A stretch of DNA of 64,000 nt, taken from positions 2,074,001 to 2,138,000 of the forward strand of contig NC_011365.1 of the NCBI RefSeq assembly GCF_000021325.1, written 5' to 3'. The notes beneath the pieces are model-generated. The model saw only the letters and a list, made by a program, of their open reading frames with translations, was not told the origin of the DNA and did not search any database. A program made the position numbers and the translations under genes. Every line of letters begins with the position of its first letter. The first letter of the stretch is position 1. The DNA comes from Gluconacetobacter diazotrophicus PA1 5. Its GTDB lineage: Bacteria; Pseudomonadota; Alphaproteobacteria; Acetobacterales; Acetobacteraceae. Positions 52,572 through 61,163 of this stretch are shown here, in pieces.

Positions 52572-53572
52572 GGCAGGTTGATCCCGATTTCACGTCCGGT
52601 GCGGGCGGATTCACGCAGGGCCAGCGCAATACCCAGCGATGCCACACCGTCCTCGCCCGTGGCGGCGGGACGGCCGTCACCATGGATGGCGGCGGTGAAC
52701 AGGGCGAAGGCGCGATGATAAAGGTTATGATGCTTCAACGGTATGTCATGTTCGCCCTCGCCGTCGCGCACCGATACGGTGCCGATGGGCCGCTGGCTCA
52801 TGCAATCGCGGCCGATGATGATGCCGCGCTCGCCCATGATCTCCACGCCGCCCGGTGAAAATGGCGTGGTATATCCGCCATGAATCTGCACCAGGACATC
52901 GCCGGGAAAGCGCAGGACGGCCATGATGCCGTCCTCGATCCCGTCCTGCGCCAGGCGCCCGCTCTGCGTCATGGCGAAGACGCTGACGGGGTTTTCATCG
53001 AACAGGAAACGCAGCGTGTCGATATCGTGGATCGTGCTGTCCAGGATCACCCCGCCACCCTGGTCGTTGACGCGCCATCCCTGCAGCGCGGCGGCCAGGA
53101 AATTGGCGTGAAACAACCGGGCCGCGATCAGGCCGCCGATCCGCCCGTCCTCGATCAGGCCATGGATGGCCATGTGGGTCGCGGCATTGCGCAGATGGTG
53201 GTTGGTTCCCAGCACGACGTTGGACTGGCGGCAGACGCGCACCATCTCGCTCGCGTCATCGACCGACAGGGCCAGCGGCTTTTCGCACATGACATGCTTG
53301 CCCGCCCGCGCGGCGGCGATGGTCTGTTCGAAATGCAGGCGGTTGTTGGTACTGATATAGACCGCGTCGATGTCCGGCCTGGACAGCAGGTCCTGAAGGG
53401 ACGTCGTGTGATAGGCGATGCCGTTGGCCTCGGCGAACGCCGCACCGCGCCCGGCATCGCTGCTGAGCACTCCGCGCACGTCGCTGCCGGGCTGGGCGCG
53501 GATCGCGTCGATGATCCACTCCCGCGCGACGTTGCTTGCCCCTATCAGACCCCATCCGGTCGGATGCGTCAT
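52568..53572 (-). CDS. Gfo/Idh/MocA-family oxidoreductase
   Basis: A 334-residue NAD(P)-dependent enzyme. The Rossmann fold starts GWGLIGASNVAREWII, and the substrate-site Lys is in HVMCEKPLALSVDDASEM near residue 95. These oxidise or reduce sugars, inositols and sugar acids. It is the first gene of the minus-strand cluster (oxidoreductase, MFS, hydratase, 2-hydroxyacid dehydrogenase), with a 314-bp gap upstream. Confidence 0.88.
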   Translation of the reverse strand: MTHPTGWGLIGASNVAREWIIDAIRAQPGSDVRGVLSSDAGRGAAFAEANGIAYHTTSLQDLLSRPDIDAVYISTNNRLHFEQTIAAARAGKHVMCEKPLALSVDDASEMVRVCRQSNVVLGTNHHLRNAATHMAIHGLIEDGRIGGLIAARLFHANFLAAALQGWRVNDQGGGVILDSTIHDIDTLRFLFDENPVSVFAMTQSGRLAQDGIEDGIMAVLRFPGDVLVQIHGGYTTPFSPGGVEIMGERGIIIGRDCMSQRPIGTVSVRDGEGEHDIPLKHHNLYHRAFALFTAAIHGDGRPAATGEDGVASLGIALALRESARTGREIGINLP

Positions 53573-53885
53573 ACCGTCCTCCTTCGAGGCACCAGGCCCC
53601 GGTCCTTGTTCGTATTATTGATTGTCGTAAAGACCCGGATGAGCGACCGGCAGAATACCGCGCGGCGGAACGGGTCTGTCCGGATGGAACGATGGTCCCT
53701 CGGCTTACCCCGCCATGACGGTCGGCTATCCTGACAATCCGCCCCTGCCAGGCAGCGCGTCCGCTGGTCCCGACAGGATACGAGATTCGATCATAGAGGC
53801 CATCGTCACCAGCCCCGCAAGAGCGCGCCACCCCCAACCGGTTCACAAATTCGTATTTGTGCAGTGCAAAATTATTCAGTCTTTT
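53573..53885. other. Gap upstream of the catabolic operon
   Basis: This 313-bp stretch between the Gfo/Idh start and the UPF0303 stop holds no supported gene. The part nearest UPF0303 is AT-rich, while the Gfo-proximal half is GC-rich. It should contain the promoter for the minus-strand operon, but no motif was recognised. Confidence 0.5.
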
Positions 53886-54422
53886 TCAGGATGGTATCTG
53901 AATCGTATCCAGCGGCACGTCGATGAAGGTCGCCAGGGCCTCCACCACCAGCCGATGGTCCTCGCGCTGCGGCAGGCCGGAGACGCATAGCGTGCCGACC
54001 ACCCCCACCCCGCGCACGCGCAGGGGGAACGCCCCGCCGAAGGGGGCGTACTCGGCCTCGGGCAGGCCGAACCGCTCGGCGATGGTCTTGCCTTCCTGGA
54101 GAAGCTGCAGGCCCACCGCGTACGAGGACCGGTGGAAGCGCGCCGCCACGCGGGCCTTGCGCGCGATCCAACCCAGATTGTCCGGCGTCGCCCCGTCCAG
54201 GCTGGCGCTGAACAGCGTGTGGCCACCCCGGCGGATGTCGATCGCGATCGGATGCCGGCGCTCATTGGCTGTCTGGCGCAGCCAGCAGCCCATGATCCAC
54301 GCGTCTTCCTCGGTCAGGCCCGGCAGGATCAGTTCGCGCTCCTGCCGGGCGATCCGTTCCAGATCGCGCGCCAGCGCCGGATCGTCCGACCTGATAATCC
54401 CTGCCCCTGCCTGTTCCGCCAT
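53886..54422 (-). CDS. UPF0303 / GlcG-HbpS-like protein
   Basis: A 178-residue soluble protein related to the HbpS/GlcG group, which includes heme-binding and glycolate-linked proteins; function is not settled. The family segment PIAIDIRRGGHTLFSASLDG lies near residue 60, and GGAFPLRVRGVGVVGTLCVSG near 120 is characteristic. The ATG at 54422 is preceded by GGAGGACGAGG. It is divergent from the idonate dehydrogenase-like gene. Confidence 0.75.
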   Translation of the reverse strand: MAEQAGAGIIRSDDPALARDLERIARQERELILPGLTEEDAWIMGCWLRQTANERRHPIAIDIRRGGHTLFSASLDGATPDNLGWIARKARVAARFHRSSYAVGLQLLQEGKTIAERFGLPEAEYAPFGGAFPLRVRGVGVVGTLCVSGLPQREDHRLVVEALATFIDVPLDTIQIPS

Positions 54423-54591
54423 GATGCCTCGTCCTCCGTTCATGCGTTCCCCGATATTCGGCCTGGGGAATGTGAACGGTATCATCGGCCATACGATCCC
54501 AATGGGGAATTACTTTATCGTGATTTCGATCCCACCAGCCCGACCGATAAAGGACTGTTTCAAAAGTCCCATTCCTGTGCGGGATACCAAC

Positions 54592-55641
54592 ATGACAGAT
54601 CTTTCGACCCACGATGCGCTGGTCATTCACGGCAAGGGCGACCTGCGGATGGACAGGATCGCGACCCCGCCGCCCGGCCCGGGCGAGGTGCGTGTCCGCA
54701 TCGCCTGGGGTGGAATATGTGGGTCCGACATGCATTATCTGCGCCATGGCGGGGTCGGCGCGTCGGTCCTGCGGGAACCGATGGTGCTGGGGCACGAGGT
54801 CTCGGGCACCGTCGAAGCCTGCGGCCCCGACGTCCACGGATGGCAAGCGGGAGAGCCGGTGGCCATCCATCCGGCCAAACCGTGCGGGACATGCCCCGAA
54901 TGCCGACGCGGGCTGCATAACCTGTGCCGCAACATGCGGTTCTTCGGCAGCGCGGCCTATCTGCCGCACACGCAGGGCGGATTCCGCCGCACGATGACCG
55001 TGGCGGCGTCGCAATTGCACCGCCTGCCGCCTGGGCTGGACCTGCGCCGCGCCGCGCTGGCCGAACCGTTCGCGGTGGCGCTGCACGCGATTGCCCGCGC
55101 CGGGTCGTGCGCGGGCAAATCGGTTCTGGTCCAGGGGGCCGGCCCGATCGGGGCGTTGATCGTCGCGGGACTGGCGGTACGGGGCGCCGCGCGGATCGTC
55201 GCGGCGGACCTGCATGATTTCCCGCTGTCGGTGGCCCGCCGCCTGGGCGCGACCGAGACGTGGAATACCGGCGCGCCCGCGCCGGACGCCTCCCGCGACG
55301 AGGAATTCGACATCGTGTTCGAAGCCACGGGCGTCGTCGCGGCCCTGCCGTTCGCCATCGCCCACACGCGGCGTGGTGGTGTCCTGGTGCAGGTCGGCAT
55401 GTTTCCGCCCGGGACTATCGAAGTGCCGATGGCGCAGATCATCGCCCGCGAACTGGACCTGCGCGGTACGTTCCGCTTCGACGCCGAATTCGCCGAGGCA
55501 CTGGATCTGCTGGCCGCCCATCCGCAGATCGCGGACGGGCTGGTGACCCATGAATTCGCGTTCGACGCCTACGCGGCGGCCTTCGACGCATCGTCGAACC
55601 GGCAGGCCGCATCCAAGGTCATGCTTGAAATCGGGGGATAG
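54592..55641 (+). CDS. Zinc-type polyol/sugar-acid dehydrogenase (L-idonate 5-dehydrogenase-like)
   Basis: A 349-residue medium-chain dehydrogenase. Catalytic zinc is held by GICGSDMHYLRHGG (Cys) and GHEVSGTVEACG (His, Glu). The structural zinc Cys are in KPCGTCPECRRGLHNLC. The Rossmann motif is VQGAGPIGALIVAGLA. Best match in form is L-idonate 5-dehydrogenase; sorbitol or threonine dehydrogenase are alternatives. It opens a plus-strand unit 170 bp from UPF0303. Confidence 0.85.
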   Translation: MTDLSTHDALVIHGKGDLRMDRIATPPPGPGEVRVRIAWGGICGSDMHYLRHGGVGASVLREPMVLGHEVSGTVEACGPDVHGWQAGEPVAIHPAKPCGTCPECRRGLHNLCRNMRFFGSAAYLPHTQGGFRRTMTVAASQLHRLPPGLDLRRAALAEPFAVALHAIARAGSCAGKSVLVQGAGPIGALIVAGLAVRGAARIVAADLHDFPLSVARRLGATETWNTGAPAPDASRDEEFDIVFEATGVVAALPFAIAHTRRGGVLVQVGMFPPGTIEVPMAQIIARELDLRGTFRFDAEFAEALDLLAAHPQIADGLVTHEFAFDAYAAAFDASSNRQAASKVMLEIGG

Positions 55642-55645
55642 GGAT

Positions 55646-55717
55646 CAGGGGCTTTGCCCCTGTCTTATCACCGAATTGTGATGCAAGGACCGAGGCCCCT
55701 GCCCCGTTCGGGCAGGG
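55646..55717. terminator. Two GC-rich hairpins between convergent genes
   Basis: Hairpin one is CAGGGGC-TTT-GCCCCTG (55646-55662), followed by TCTTATC. Hairpin two is CCCTGCCC / GGGCAGGG around a 5-nt loop (55697-55717). They lie between the dehydrogenase stop (55641) and the convergent DUF2501 stop, so they probably end both transcripts. Confidence 0.55.
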
Positions 55718-55733
55718 CCCGAACCGTATTACA

Positions 55734-56189
55734 TTACAGTATCGACTGGGCGCGGCTGAGCACCATGTTGCAGATTTTCTGCGTCATCTGCTGCTTGATA
55801 CCATGTCCCGCGCCGGCCAGCGAGAACGTGCCGCCATTTCCCGTGTTCAGGATGCCGTTCTGCCCCGCCTGGTACTGGCTGTCGCCCTGGCCGTTGATGC
55901 CGGCCTTCTGCCCCAGGCTGCTCATGACCGGAGACGCGGCGCTGGCCCCCAGGTAATTGTTCTGCACGCAGAAGCCCAGAAGACCGGCCAGGTTGCTGGG
56001 ACCGGCGGACGACACGGACGGCAGGCCCATCATCCCCACGCCACTGCCGCCGCCCATGGCCATGCCGGACATGCTGCCCCCGGGCATGCCGGGCATCGTC
56101 GGCATCTGGGCGCGCGCCGCCGAAAGGGAGGCGACGGAGGCCACCGAAAGGGCCGCTGCAAGCGACAGGGTCGCGAAATGACGGGTCAT
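55734..56189 (-). CDS. DUF2501 secreted protein (YjjA-like)
   Basis: A 151-residue exported protein. The signal peptide is about 1-26, then a Met/Gly-rich region (MPTMPGMPGGSMSG), then the DUF2501 core with AGLLGFCVQNNYLGA near residue 72 and the C-terminal KQQMTQKICNMVLSRAQ. Function is unknown. The ATG at 56189 is used because it gives the clean signal peptide. Confidence 0.8.
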   Translation of the reverse strand: MTRHFATLSLAAALSVASVASLSAARAQMPTMPGMPGGSMSGMAMGGGSGVGMMGLPSVSSAGPSNLAGLLGFCVQNNYLGASAASPVMSSLGQKAGINGQGDSQYQAGQNGILNTGNGGTFSLAGAGHGIKQQMTQKICNMVLSRAQSIL

Positions 56190-56269
56190 GTTTCGGGTCC
56201 TATTCCTGTTGTCGTCGCAAGCATGGGCCGCCATTCTGTCCAGACGATGATGGGCGATATCACATCCGG

Positions 56270-56578
56270 TCAGAGTGGCGCGTTAAAGACCAACGTATAG
56301 TAAAGCTGCCGGACCAACGGGATCAGCACATACTGAATCAGCAGCAACAGGACCAGCGGACTGAAATCCATGTTGCCCATGACCGGCAGGATATTTCGGA
56401 TCGGCCGCAGGACCGGCTCGGTCAGGCGATTGAGAAAGCGCCCGATGTTCCACACGATCGGGTTGCGCGTGTCCAGGACGCCGAAACCGTAGAGAAAACT
56501 GAACACGCAGGAGAGAATGATCACCCACGTATACAGTCTGATGGCTTGAAGCAGCAGGCTGAAGACAAGCGTGAGCAA
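56270..56578 (-). CDS. YggT-family membrane protein
   Basis: A 102-residue protein with two membrane helices and the YggT pattern: WVIILSCVFSFLYGFGVL, then LNRLTEPVLRPIRNILPVMG and DFSPLVLLLLIQYVLIP. Function is linked by association to cell division and osmotic traits in some bacteria. Confidence 0.9.
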   Translation of the reverse strand: MLTLVFSLLLQAIRLYTWVIILSCVFSFLYGFGVLDTRNPIVWNIGRFLNRLTEPVLRPIRNILPVMGNMDFSPLVLLLLIQYVLIPLVRQLYYTLVFNAPL

Positions 56579-56777
56579 GATAGCGTTCCCCGTCGGTGGC
56601 AGGGCGGAATCCTACCGAAGCCGGACCAGCCGCACAACACCGCCCCCGCCCGCGACGGTGCCCCGCGGACCGACCCGAAACCCCGCCCGGAATCGGGCGC
56701 GACCCCGTACCGTCCCCGCTTTGATCGCCGCTTGACAAACGCCGGGCGCCCGTTATTTATCCACCCCGTCAGGCAGT

Positions 56778-56853
56778 GGGGCTGTAGCTCAGTTGGGAGA
56801 GCGCCTCGTTCGCAATGAGGAGGTCAGGGGTTCGATTCCCCTCAGCTCCACCA
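56778..56853 (+). tRNA. tRNA-Ala (anticodon CGC)
   Basis: A 76-nt cloverleaf with encoded CCA. Acceptor GGGGCTG pairs with CAGCTCC, the anticodon stem CCTCG pairs with TGAGG around TTCGCAA (anticodon CGC), and the T-arm is AGGGG-TTCGATT-CCCCT. It reads the GCG codon. Confidence 0.97.
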
Positions 56854-56969
56854 CTGGCCGACAATCTTCACAGAAAATCATTGGAAGATAATTTCTTCTT
56901 TTTCTGACGAAAAAGAACGGAGACTATCGTTCCGGGCATCAGCGGGACGCGATGCCTGAAGGACGGTCC

Positions 56970-57320
56970 ATGATATTCTTCATTCTGAAGGCCGCGCTAT
57001 CCGGCCTCCTGATCGCGCTCGTCTCGACCATCGCGCGGCGTTATCCGGGGCTGGGCGCCCTGGTGGCGTCCCTGCCCCTGATCTCGGTATTCGGCATGAT
57101 CTGGCTGTGGCTGGAGACAAAGGACCCGGTCCGGATGGAATCCCATGTCGGCGCGACCTTCTGGTACGTGATCCCGTCCCTGCCCATGTTCCTGCTGATT
57201 CCGTGGATGATGCGCCATGGCGTGCAGTTCTACATGGCGCTCGGGCTGGGATGCGGCCTGACGGTCCTGCTGTATCTGGGCATGGCGTGGCTGGCCCCGA
57301 AGATCGGCGTCAGCCTGTGA
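56970..57320 (+). CDS. DUF3147/GlpM-like small membrane protein
   Basis: A 116-residue protein with four hydrophobic helices and the DUF3147 opening IFFILKAALSGLLIALVSTI followed by PGLGALVASLPLISVFGMIW. Function is unknown. The ATG at 56970 follows GAAGGACGG at good spacing; an ATG at 56952 is also in frame. Confidence 0.8.
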   Translation: MIFFILKAALSGLLIALVSTIARRYPGLGALVASLPLISVFGMIWLWLETKDPVRMESHVGATFWYVIPSLPMFLLIPWMMRHGVQFYMALGLGCGLTVLLYLGMAWLAPKIGVSL

Positions 57321-57433
57321 TGCCGGACCCACTCGAGTTCGGCCCCGTTCCACTTCCCGCGATCGTGATGGCGGCGCATCCTGGCCAATCCGGACCGGAC
57401 GACCATGTGTCGATGGTCAACCAGGAGGCAGTC

Positions 57434-57610
57434 ATGTCATCCAAAGGCCACCCCCACAAACACACCCCGGGCCGGCACAAGGCCCCGCATTACGGCGCCG
57501 CGCATTACGCCAAGAGCTCGACGAAGACCGGCACCGATCGGCTGCTGGACCTCCGCGACACCGACGTGGCCGGCCGCGTCGCCAAACCGGGTGCCCCCCG
57601 CGGCAAATAG
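57434..57610 (+). CDS. Small basic His-rich protein
   Basis: A 58-residue protein rich in His, Lys and Arg at the N-terminus (GHPHKHTPGRHKAPHYGAAH), with pI clearly basic. The ATG has AGGAGG immediately upstream, the best site in the region, which supports expression. It may bind nucleic acid or metal; no family was recognised. Confidence 0.6.
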   Translation: MSSKGHPHKHTPGRHKAPHYGAAHYAKSSTKTGTDRLLDLRDTDVAGRVAKPGAPRGK

Positions 57611-57670
57611 CCGGGGCAGCAGCACCACCACCCAGCGATCCGGCGTCTCGTCCCGAAGCGGCTACCCGCT

Positions 57671-57916
57671 TCAGGGGCGGGACGCCGCGCGCCGGCGCGG
57701 ATGTACCGTCCCGCCCATCATCGACGCGTCCCGGTGCTTTGCGACAAGCTGGCGCAGCGTCCCGGCCATTCCATGCATGACCTGGGTCAGCAGGCCAATG
57801 CGACGTCCCATCTCCGACAGGGGATAGCGGTCGAGGCACGACGATATTGTCGCGACACGACTTTCCAGGAGGGCGACGTGCGCCTCCAGGGACTGATTAT
57901 GGCTATCGTTCATCAT
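57671..57916 (-). CDS. Hypothetical small helical protein
   Basis: An 81-residue protein with a helical, coiled-coil-like N-terminal part (SLEAHVALLESRVATISSCL) and an Arg-rich C-terminus. Two adjacent ATG codons start the frame (57916 and 57913), preceded by GTGGGGGG. No family was recognised. Confidence 0.5.
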   Translation of the reverse strand: MMNDSHNQSLEAHVALLESRVATISSCLDRYPLSEMGRRIGLLTQVMHGMAGTLRQLVAKHRDASMMGGTVHPRRRAASRP

Positions 57917-58381
57917 GACCCCCCACTGACGCTTATCCTTAATTGGACGGGACACGGTTCTGCCGTGCGGCGTTCAAGGCGACCAAGGCGACCAAGGGGC
58001 ATCGGGACTGTTCGTCCTCTTTCTTTCAATTACCTTATTGGCATTCATCCATGAATGAATTGCAAGATATTATTTTATGGTGAGTGGGGAATCTTTCGAT
58101 ACCGTGGCACGCGATGAGCGGCGCTTCGCCACAAGACAGTCTGAAACGACTATTCCATGCCTATAAACGGATAAATAACAAAATCATAATGACATATACA
58201 ATATCATTCAGTTTATATATTTACGTCAGATCATGTCATGTTTCAAATGTAACGCTCGGAATTTCATAATGTAACATGGTTATTGTTTCGAGTATTAAAA
58301 TCTTTTTTTCTGTTATGGCTTGACTTCATTCCATCATGTCCTGCCGGGACCACCTCCGTTTCGCGCGGTTTGGAGAGAAGC
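57917..58381. other. AT-rich intergenic island
   Basis: From about 58020 to 58320 the sequence is strongly AT-rich (runs such as ATATACAATATC, TTTATATATTTA). It includes a palindrome ATTCAT-CC-ATGAAT at 58043-58056 and the hairpin GGCG-CTT-CGCC near 58120. No RNA gene or convincing frame is seen. It looks like an acquired or promoter region for the sulfotransferase-like gene. Confidence 0.55.
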
Positions 58382-59154
58382 ATGCCCACCTCCCCCAAGG
58401 CCGCTCTCGCGCTGCAACAAGGAGAAAGTGCCGCTCGCCGGTCTCAGGCGACCGGACCGGCCTTGCCGCTGTTCGGCCATGTCACGCGGCTGATGGGGTT
58501 CCGGCTACAGACCGACCTTCACGAATGGGCATCGGAAATCGGCGTCCGCAGACCGACCTTCACGAATGGGCATCGGAAATCGGCGTCCGCCTGCCTCTGG
58601 GCACCAAACGGCAGGAACGCATCGACGTGATCGCCCGGCGCGGCATCCTGTTCATCCACGTGCCGAAGAACGCGGGGACCTCGGTTGCCACCGCGCTGTA
58701 TGGCCGGGCGCTGTCGCATGAATCGATGCGCCTGTTCCTCGACGTCGCGCCGCGTCTGGCCAGGACGCTGCCCAGCGTCGCCATCCTGCGGGACCCGGTG
58801 GAACGGTTCGCCTCGGCCTATCGCTATGCGCGCGATGGCGGCAGCCGGCACCGCAACGTCGCACCGCCCTTTCGCGACCGCTATATGCGGTTCGGTTCGG
58901 TCGACGACGCGCTGGATCATCTGGAGCAGGCGCGCTCGCTCTATCACATCGACCATATCTTCCGCCCGCAATCCTGGTACATCACGGACCTGCGCGATAT
59001 CTCGCACCTGCCCGATCGCGTACCGGAACTGCGTACGCTGCGCCTGCCGCATCTGAACGAAAGCCGCTCCTATCCCCTGACCCTGACGGACCGGCAGCAG
59101 GAGCGGATCCGCGCTTTCTATCGCGCGGATTTCGCGCTGTTCGACGGGCGATAG
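58382..59154 (+). pseudogene. Sulfotransferase-like gene, disrupted by a 41-bp tandem duplication
   Basis: The ATG at 58382 (with GGAGAGAAG upstream) starts one frame that reads through the first copy of a 41-bp repeat. The sulfotransferase-like part lies in another frame that continues from the second copy. Removing one copy joins MPTSPKAALALQ... directly to HVPKNAGTSVATALYG (PAPS-binding-type motif) and RDPVERFASAYRYA, giving one protein of about 240 residues. The family transfers sulfate to carbohydrates. An internal ATG at 58525 could still drive the second part (about 209 residues). Whether the duplication reverts is unknown. Confidence 0.8.
58508..58589. repeat. Tandem duplication, 2 x 41 bp
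   Basis: Two identical units of 41 bp (58508-58548 and 58549-58589) lie end to end; each starts CAGACCGACC and ends GGCGTCCG. Because 41 is not a multiple of three, the second copy shifts the reading frame of the surrounding gene. Confidence 0.97.
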
Positions 59155-59203
59155 TCCCGCTTTCCTCTTCTTTTTCGCAAGACAAAAGAAGATAACACCC
59201 TCC

Positions 59204-60346
59204 ATGTCTCCCCATCCGCTGACCCGGGCCCAGGCCCGGCGCATCTGGCTGCACGCCCAACGACTGGACGAACCAGCACCCTTCGGCAGCGGGCCGGACG
59301 CCACGCGCCGGGCCGTGGAACATCTGGGCTATGTGCAGATCGATACGATCAACGTCATCGAACGCTGCCATCATCATATCCTGTGGTCACGCATCCCGGA
59401 TTACCGGCGCGAACATCTGCACCAGGCGCAGAGCATCGACAAGACCGTCTTTGAATACTGGACGCACGCCCTGTCCTACGTTCCCACCCGGGACCTGCGG
59501 TTCTTCCTGGCGGATATGCGGCAGAGGCGGCAGTCACCCGGAAGCTGGTTCGATACCGTTACGCCGGAGGATCTGCGCAAGGTCCTGGCCCGCGTACGCC
59601 GGGACGGCGCGCTGTCGATCCGCGATATCGACGACGACGTGCTGGTCGAGAAAGATCATGCCTGGGCCAGCCGGAAGCCCTCGAAACGCGCCCTGCAACT
59701 GGCCTTCCTGACCGGTGCCCTGGCCGTCAGCGCGCGAGCGGGCATGCTGAAGACCTATGAGCTGACAAACCGCCATTTCGGCTGGGAGACCCCGCCCCGG
59801 CCGGTATCGGAACGACGGACCCTGGATTACCTGCTGGACCGCGCCCTGCGGTCACAAGGGGTCGTCAGCCTGGAGTCCATCTGTCACCTGGATGCACCAC
59901 GCAAGGCCGGTATCCGCCAGGTCATCGAAGACCGGGTGCGCCGGAACCACCTGGTGCCGGTCGCCCTGGAGGATGCGGGCAGGACCGGACACTGGGCCCG
60001 CCCCGAGGACCTAGCCCCCCTGCCCCCCATGGACCACGCGCCGGTTCACATCCTGTCCCCCTTCGATCCGCTGATCATCCAGCGCCGGAGACTGCGGCAG
60101 ATGTTCGGCTACGATCACCGGTTCGAGGCCTATGTGCCCAAGGCAAAACGGGTCTTCGGCTATTTTGCCCTGCCCGTCCTGGTCGGCGACACGATCGTGG
60201 CGGCGATCGACCTCAAGGCCGATCGGCGGCGCCGCAGCCTGCAGATTCAGCAATGGACCTGGATCGGTCCCGGTTCGGACGCCCACAAGGGCCGGATCGA
60301 AGACATGCTGCACCGGTTCGAACGGTTCCAGTTCCCCACGGAATGA
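59204..60346 (+). CDS. YcaQ/AlkX-like winged-helix DNA glycosylase
   Basis: A 380-residue protein of the HTH_42 family. The catalytic-type motif QxD is present as QIDTINVIERCHHHILWSR near residue 45. The C-terminal region has ILSPFDPLIIQRRRL and FGYFALPVLVGD, typical of YcaQ. YcaQ (AlkX) unhooks interstrand cross-links by cutting alkylated bases. It is monocistronic. Confidence 0.85.
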   Translation: MSPHPLTRAQARRIWLHAQRLDEPAPFGSGPDATRRAVEHLGYVQIDTINVIERCHHHILWSRIPDYRREHLHQAQSIDKTVFEYWTHALSYVPTRDLRFFLADMRQRRQSPGSWFDTVTPEDLRKVLARVRRDGALSIRDIDDDVLVEKDHAWASRKPSKRALQLAFLTGALAVSARAGMLKTYELTNRHFGWETPPRPVSERRTLDYLLDRALRSQGVVSLESICHLDAPRKAGIRQVIEDRVRRNHLVPVALEDAGRTGHWARPEDLAPLPPMDHAPVHILSPFDPLIIQRRRLRQMFGYDHRFEAYVPKAKRVFGYFALPVLVGDTIVAAIDLKADRRRRSLQIQQWTWIGPGSDAHKGRIEDMLHRFERFQFPTE

Positions 60347-60355
60347 CACGCATCG

Positions 60356-61036
60356 TCAGCACGGCCCGGACGGCGCGCCGTCCGGCATGGGGGCGATCAG
60401 GTCGGGGCCGTCATTGCGCACGGAATTGACCCGCGTTCCGACCGGCCAGGCATGCAGCACTGCATCGGGGCTGGGCGCCAGTAGGGTGGACGCGACCATG
60501 GGCGGCGCGTGAAACCACATGTCACGATCCTGGTCCGCGATCACGACGGGCATGCGATCGTGGATGGGGCGGGCACTGTCATTGGCGCGCGTGGTGATGA
60601 TGGCGAAGCTGCGCAGGATATCGCCCTCATGCTCCCAGGATTCCCACACCGCGGCCAGGGCCATCGGGGCGCCGTCGCGCCGCGCGAAGGCATAGGGTTG
60701 CCGGGGTGTGGGGCCGGCACGCCATTCGTAATAGGCCGTGGCTGGAACCAAACACCGGCGCGAGCGGAACGCCGCGCGAAACATCCCGGACTCCGCCACG
60801 GTTTCGGCACGCGCGTTGATCGGCTGCCGCCCCATCTCATGCGCCCAGTTCGGCACCAATCCCCAAAGCAGAAGGTCCAGACGCAATGTTTCGCTGGCCG
60901 GATGGCGGCGAACCACCATCGCGGGCTGTCTGGGCGCGATATTCCATGACGGCATCCATTCCGGCGCCGGTCCGGTGGTCCGGAAGATCCGCTGCATCAG
61001 ATCCTTCGGCAGGTCGTTGGCGAAACGTCCGCACAT
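60356..61036 (-). CDS. SOS response-associated peptidase (SRAP/YedK)
   Basis: A 226-residue protein. Cys2 in MCGRFAN is the crosslinking residue that bonds to abasic sites in single-stranded DNA, and its active-site partners are in INARAET, TAYYEWRAG and PIHDRMPVV. It protects abasic DNA. The ATG at 61036 is the only start that places Cys at position 2, which the mechanism requires. It is convergent with the YcaQ-like gene; both are DNA-damage genes. Confidence 0.95.
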   Translation of the reverse strand: MCGRFANDLPKDLMQRIFRTTGPAPEWMPSWNIAPRQPAMVVRRHPASETLRLDLLLWGLVPNWAHEMGRQPINARAETVAESGMFRAAFRSRRCLVPATAYYEWRAGPTPRQPYAFARRDGAPMALAAVWESWEHEGDILRSFAIITTRANDSARPIHDRMPVVIADQDRDMWFHAPPMVASTLLAPSPDAVLHAWPVGTRVNSVRNDGPDLIAPMPDGAPSGPC

Positions 61037-61096
61037 GAAACCCGGCTTTCTATCGAAAGAGATAGGTAAAAACCCTGTCCTTGAACCTGCCCCTAT

Positions 61097-61163
61097 GGAA
61101 ACCCATTCGTCTGGGGTGCAGGGCATCATGCCCTGCCGGGTCCGGGCAGAGCCCGGCCTTTCC
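61097..61163 (+). repeat. Dispersed GC-rich repeat, copy C
   Basis: The same core as copy B with few changes: GAAACCCATTCGTCTGGGGT, then GCAGGGCATCATGCCCTGCC and GGGTCCGGGCAGAGCCCGGC. Its 3' end abuts the aldose epimerase stop. Copies B and C share 60 or more aligned positions with few differences. Confidence 0.8.

Noticed and set aside
50256-52718. 820-codon frame on the plus strand across the catabolic cluster
   Set aside because: It spans several real minus-strand genes and their gaps and reads as Gln/Arg-rich noise.
60356-61129. SRAP start upstream at 61129 within the dispersed repeat
   Set aside because: The enzyme needs Cys at position 2, which only the ATG at 61036 gives; the upstream part is repeat-derived.
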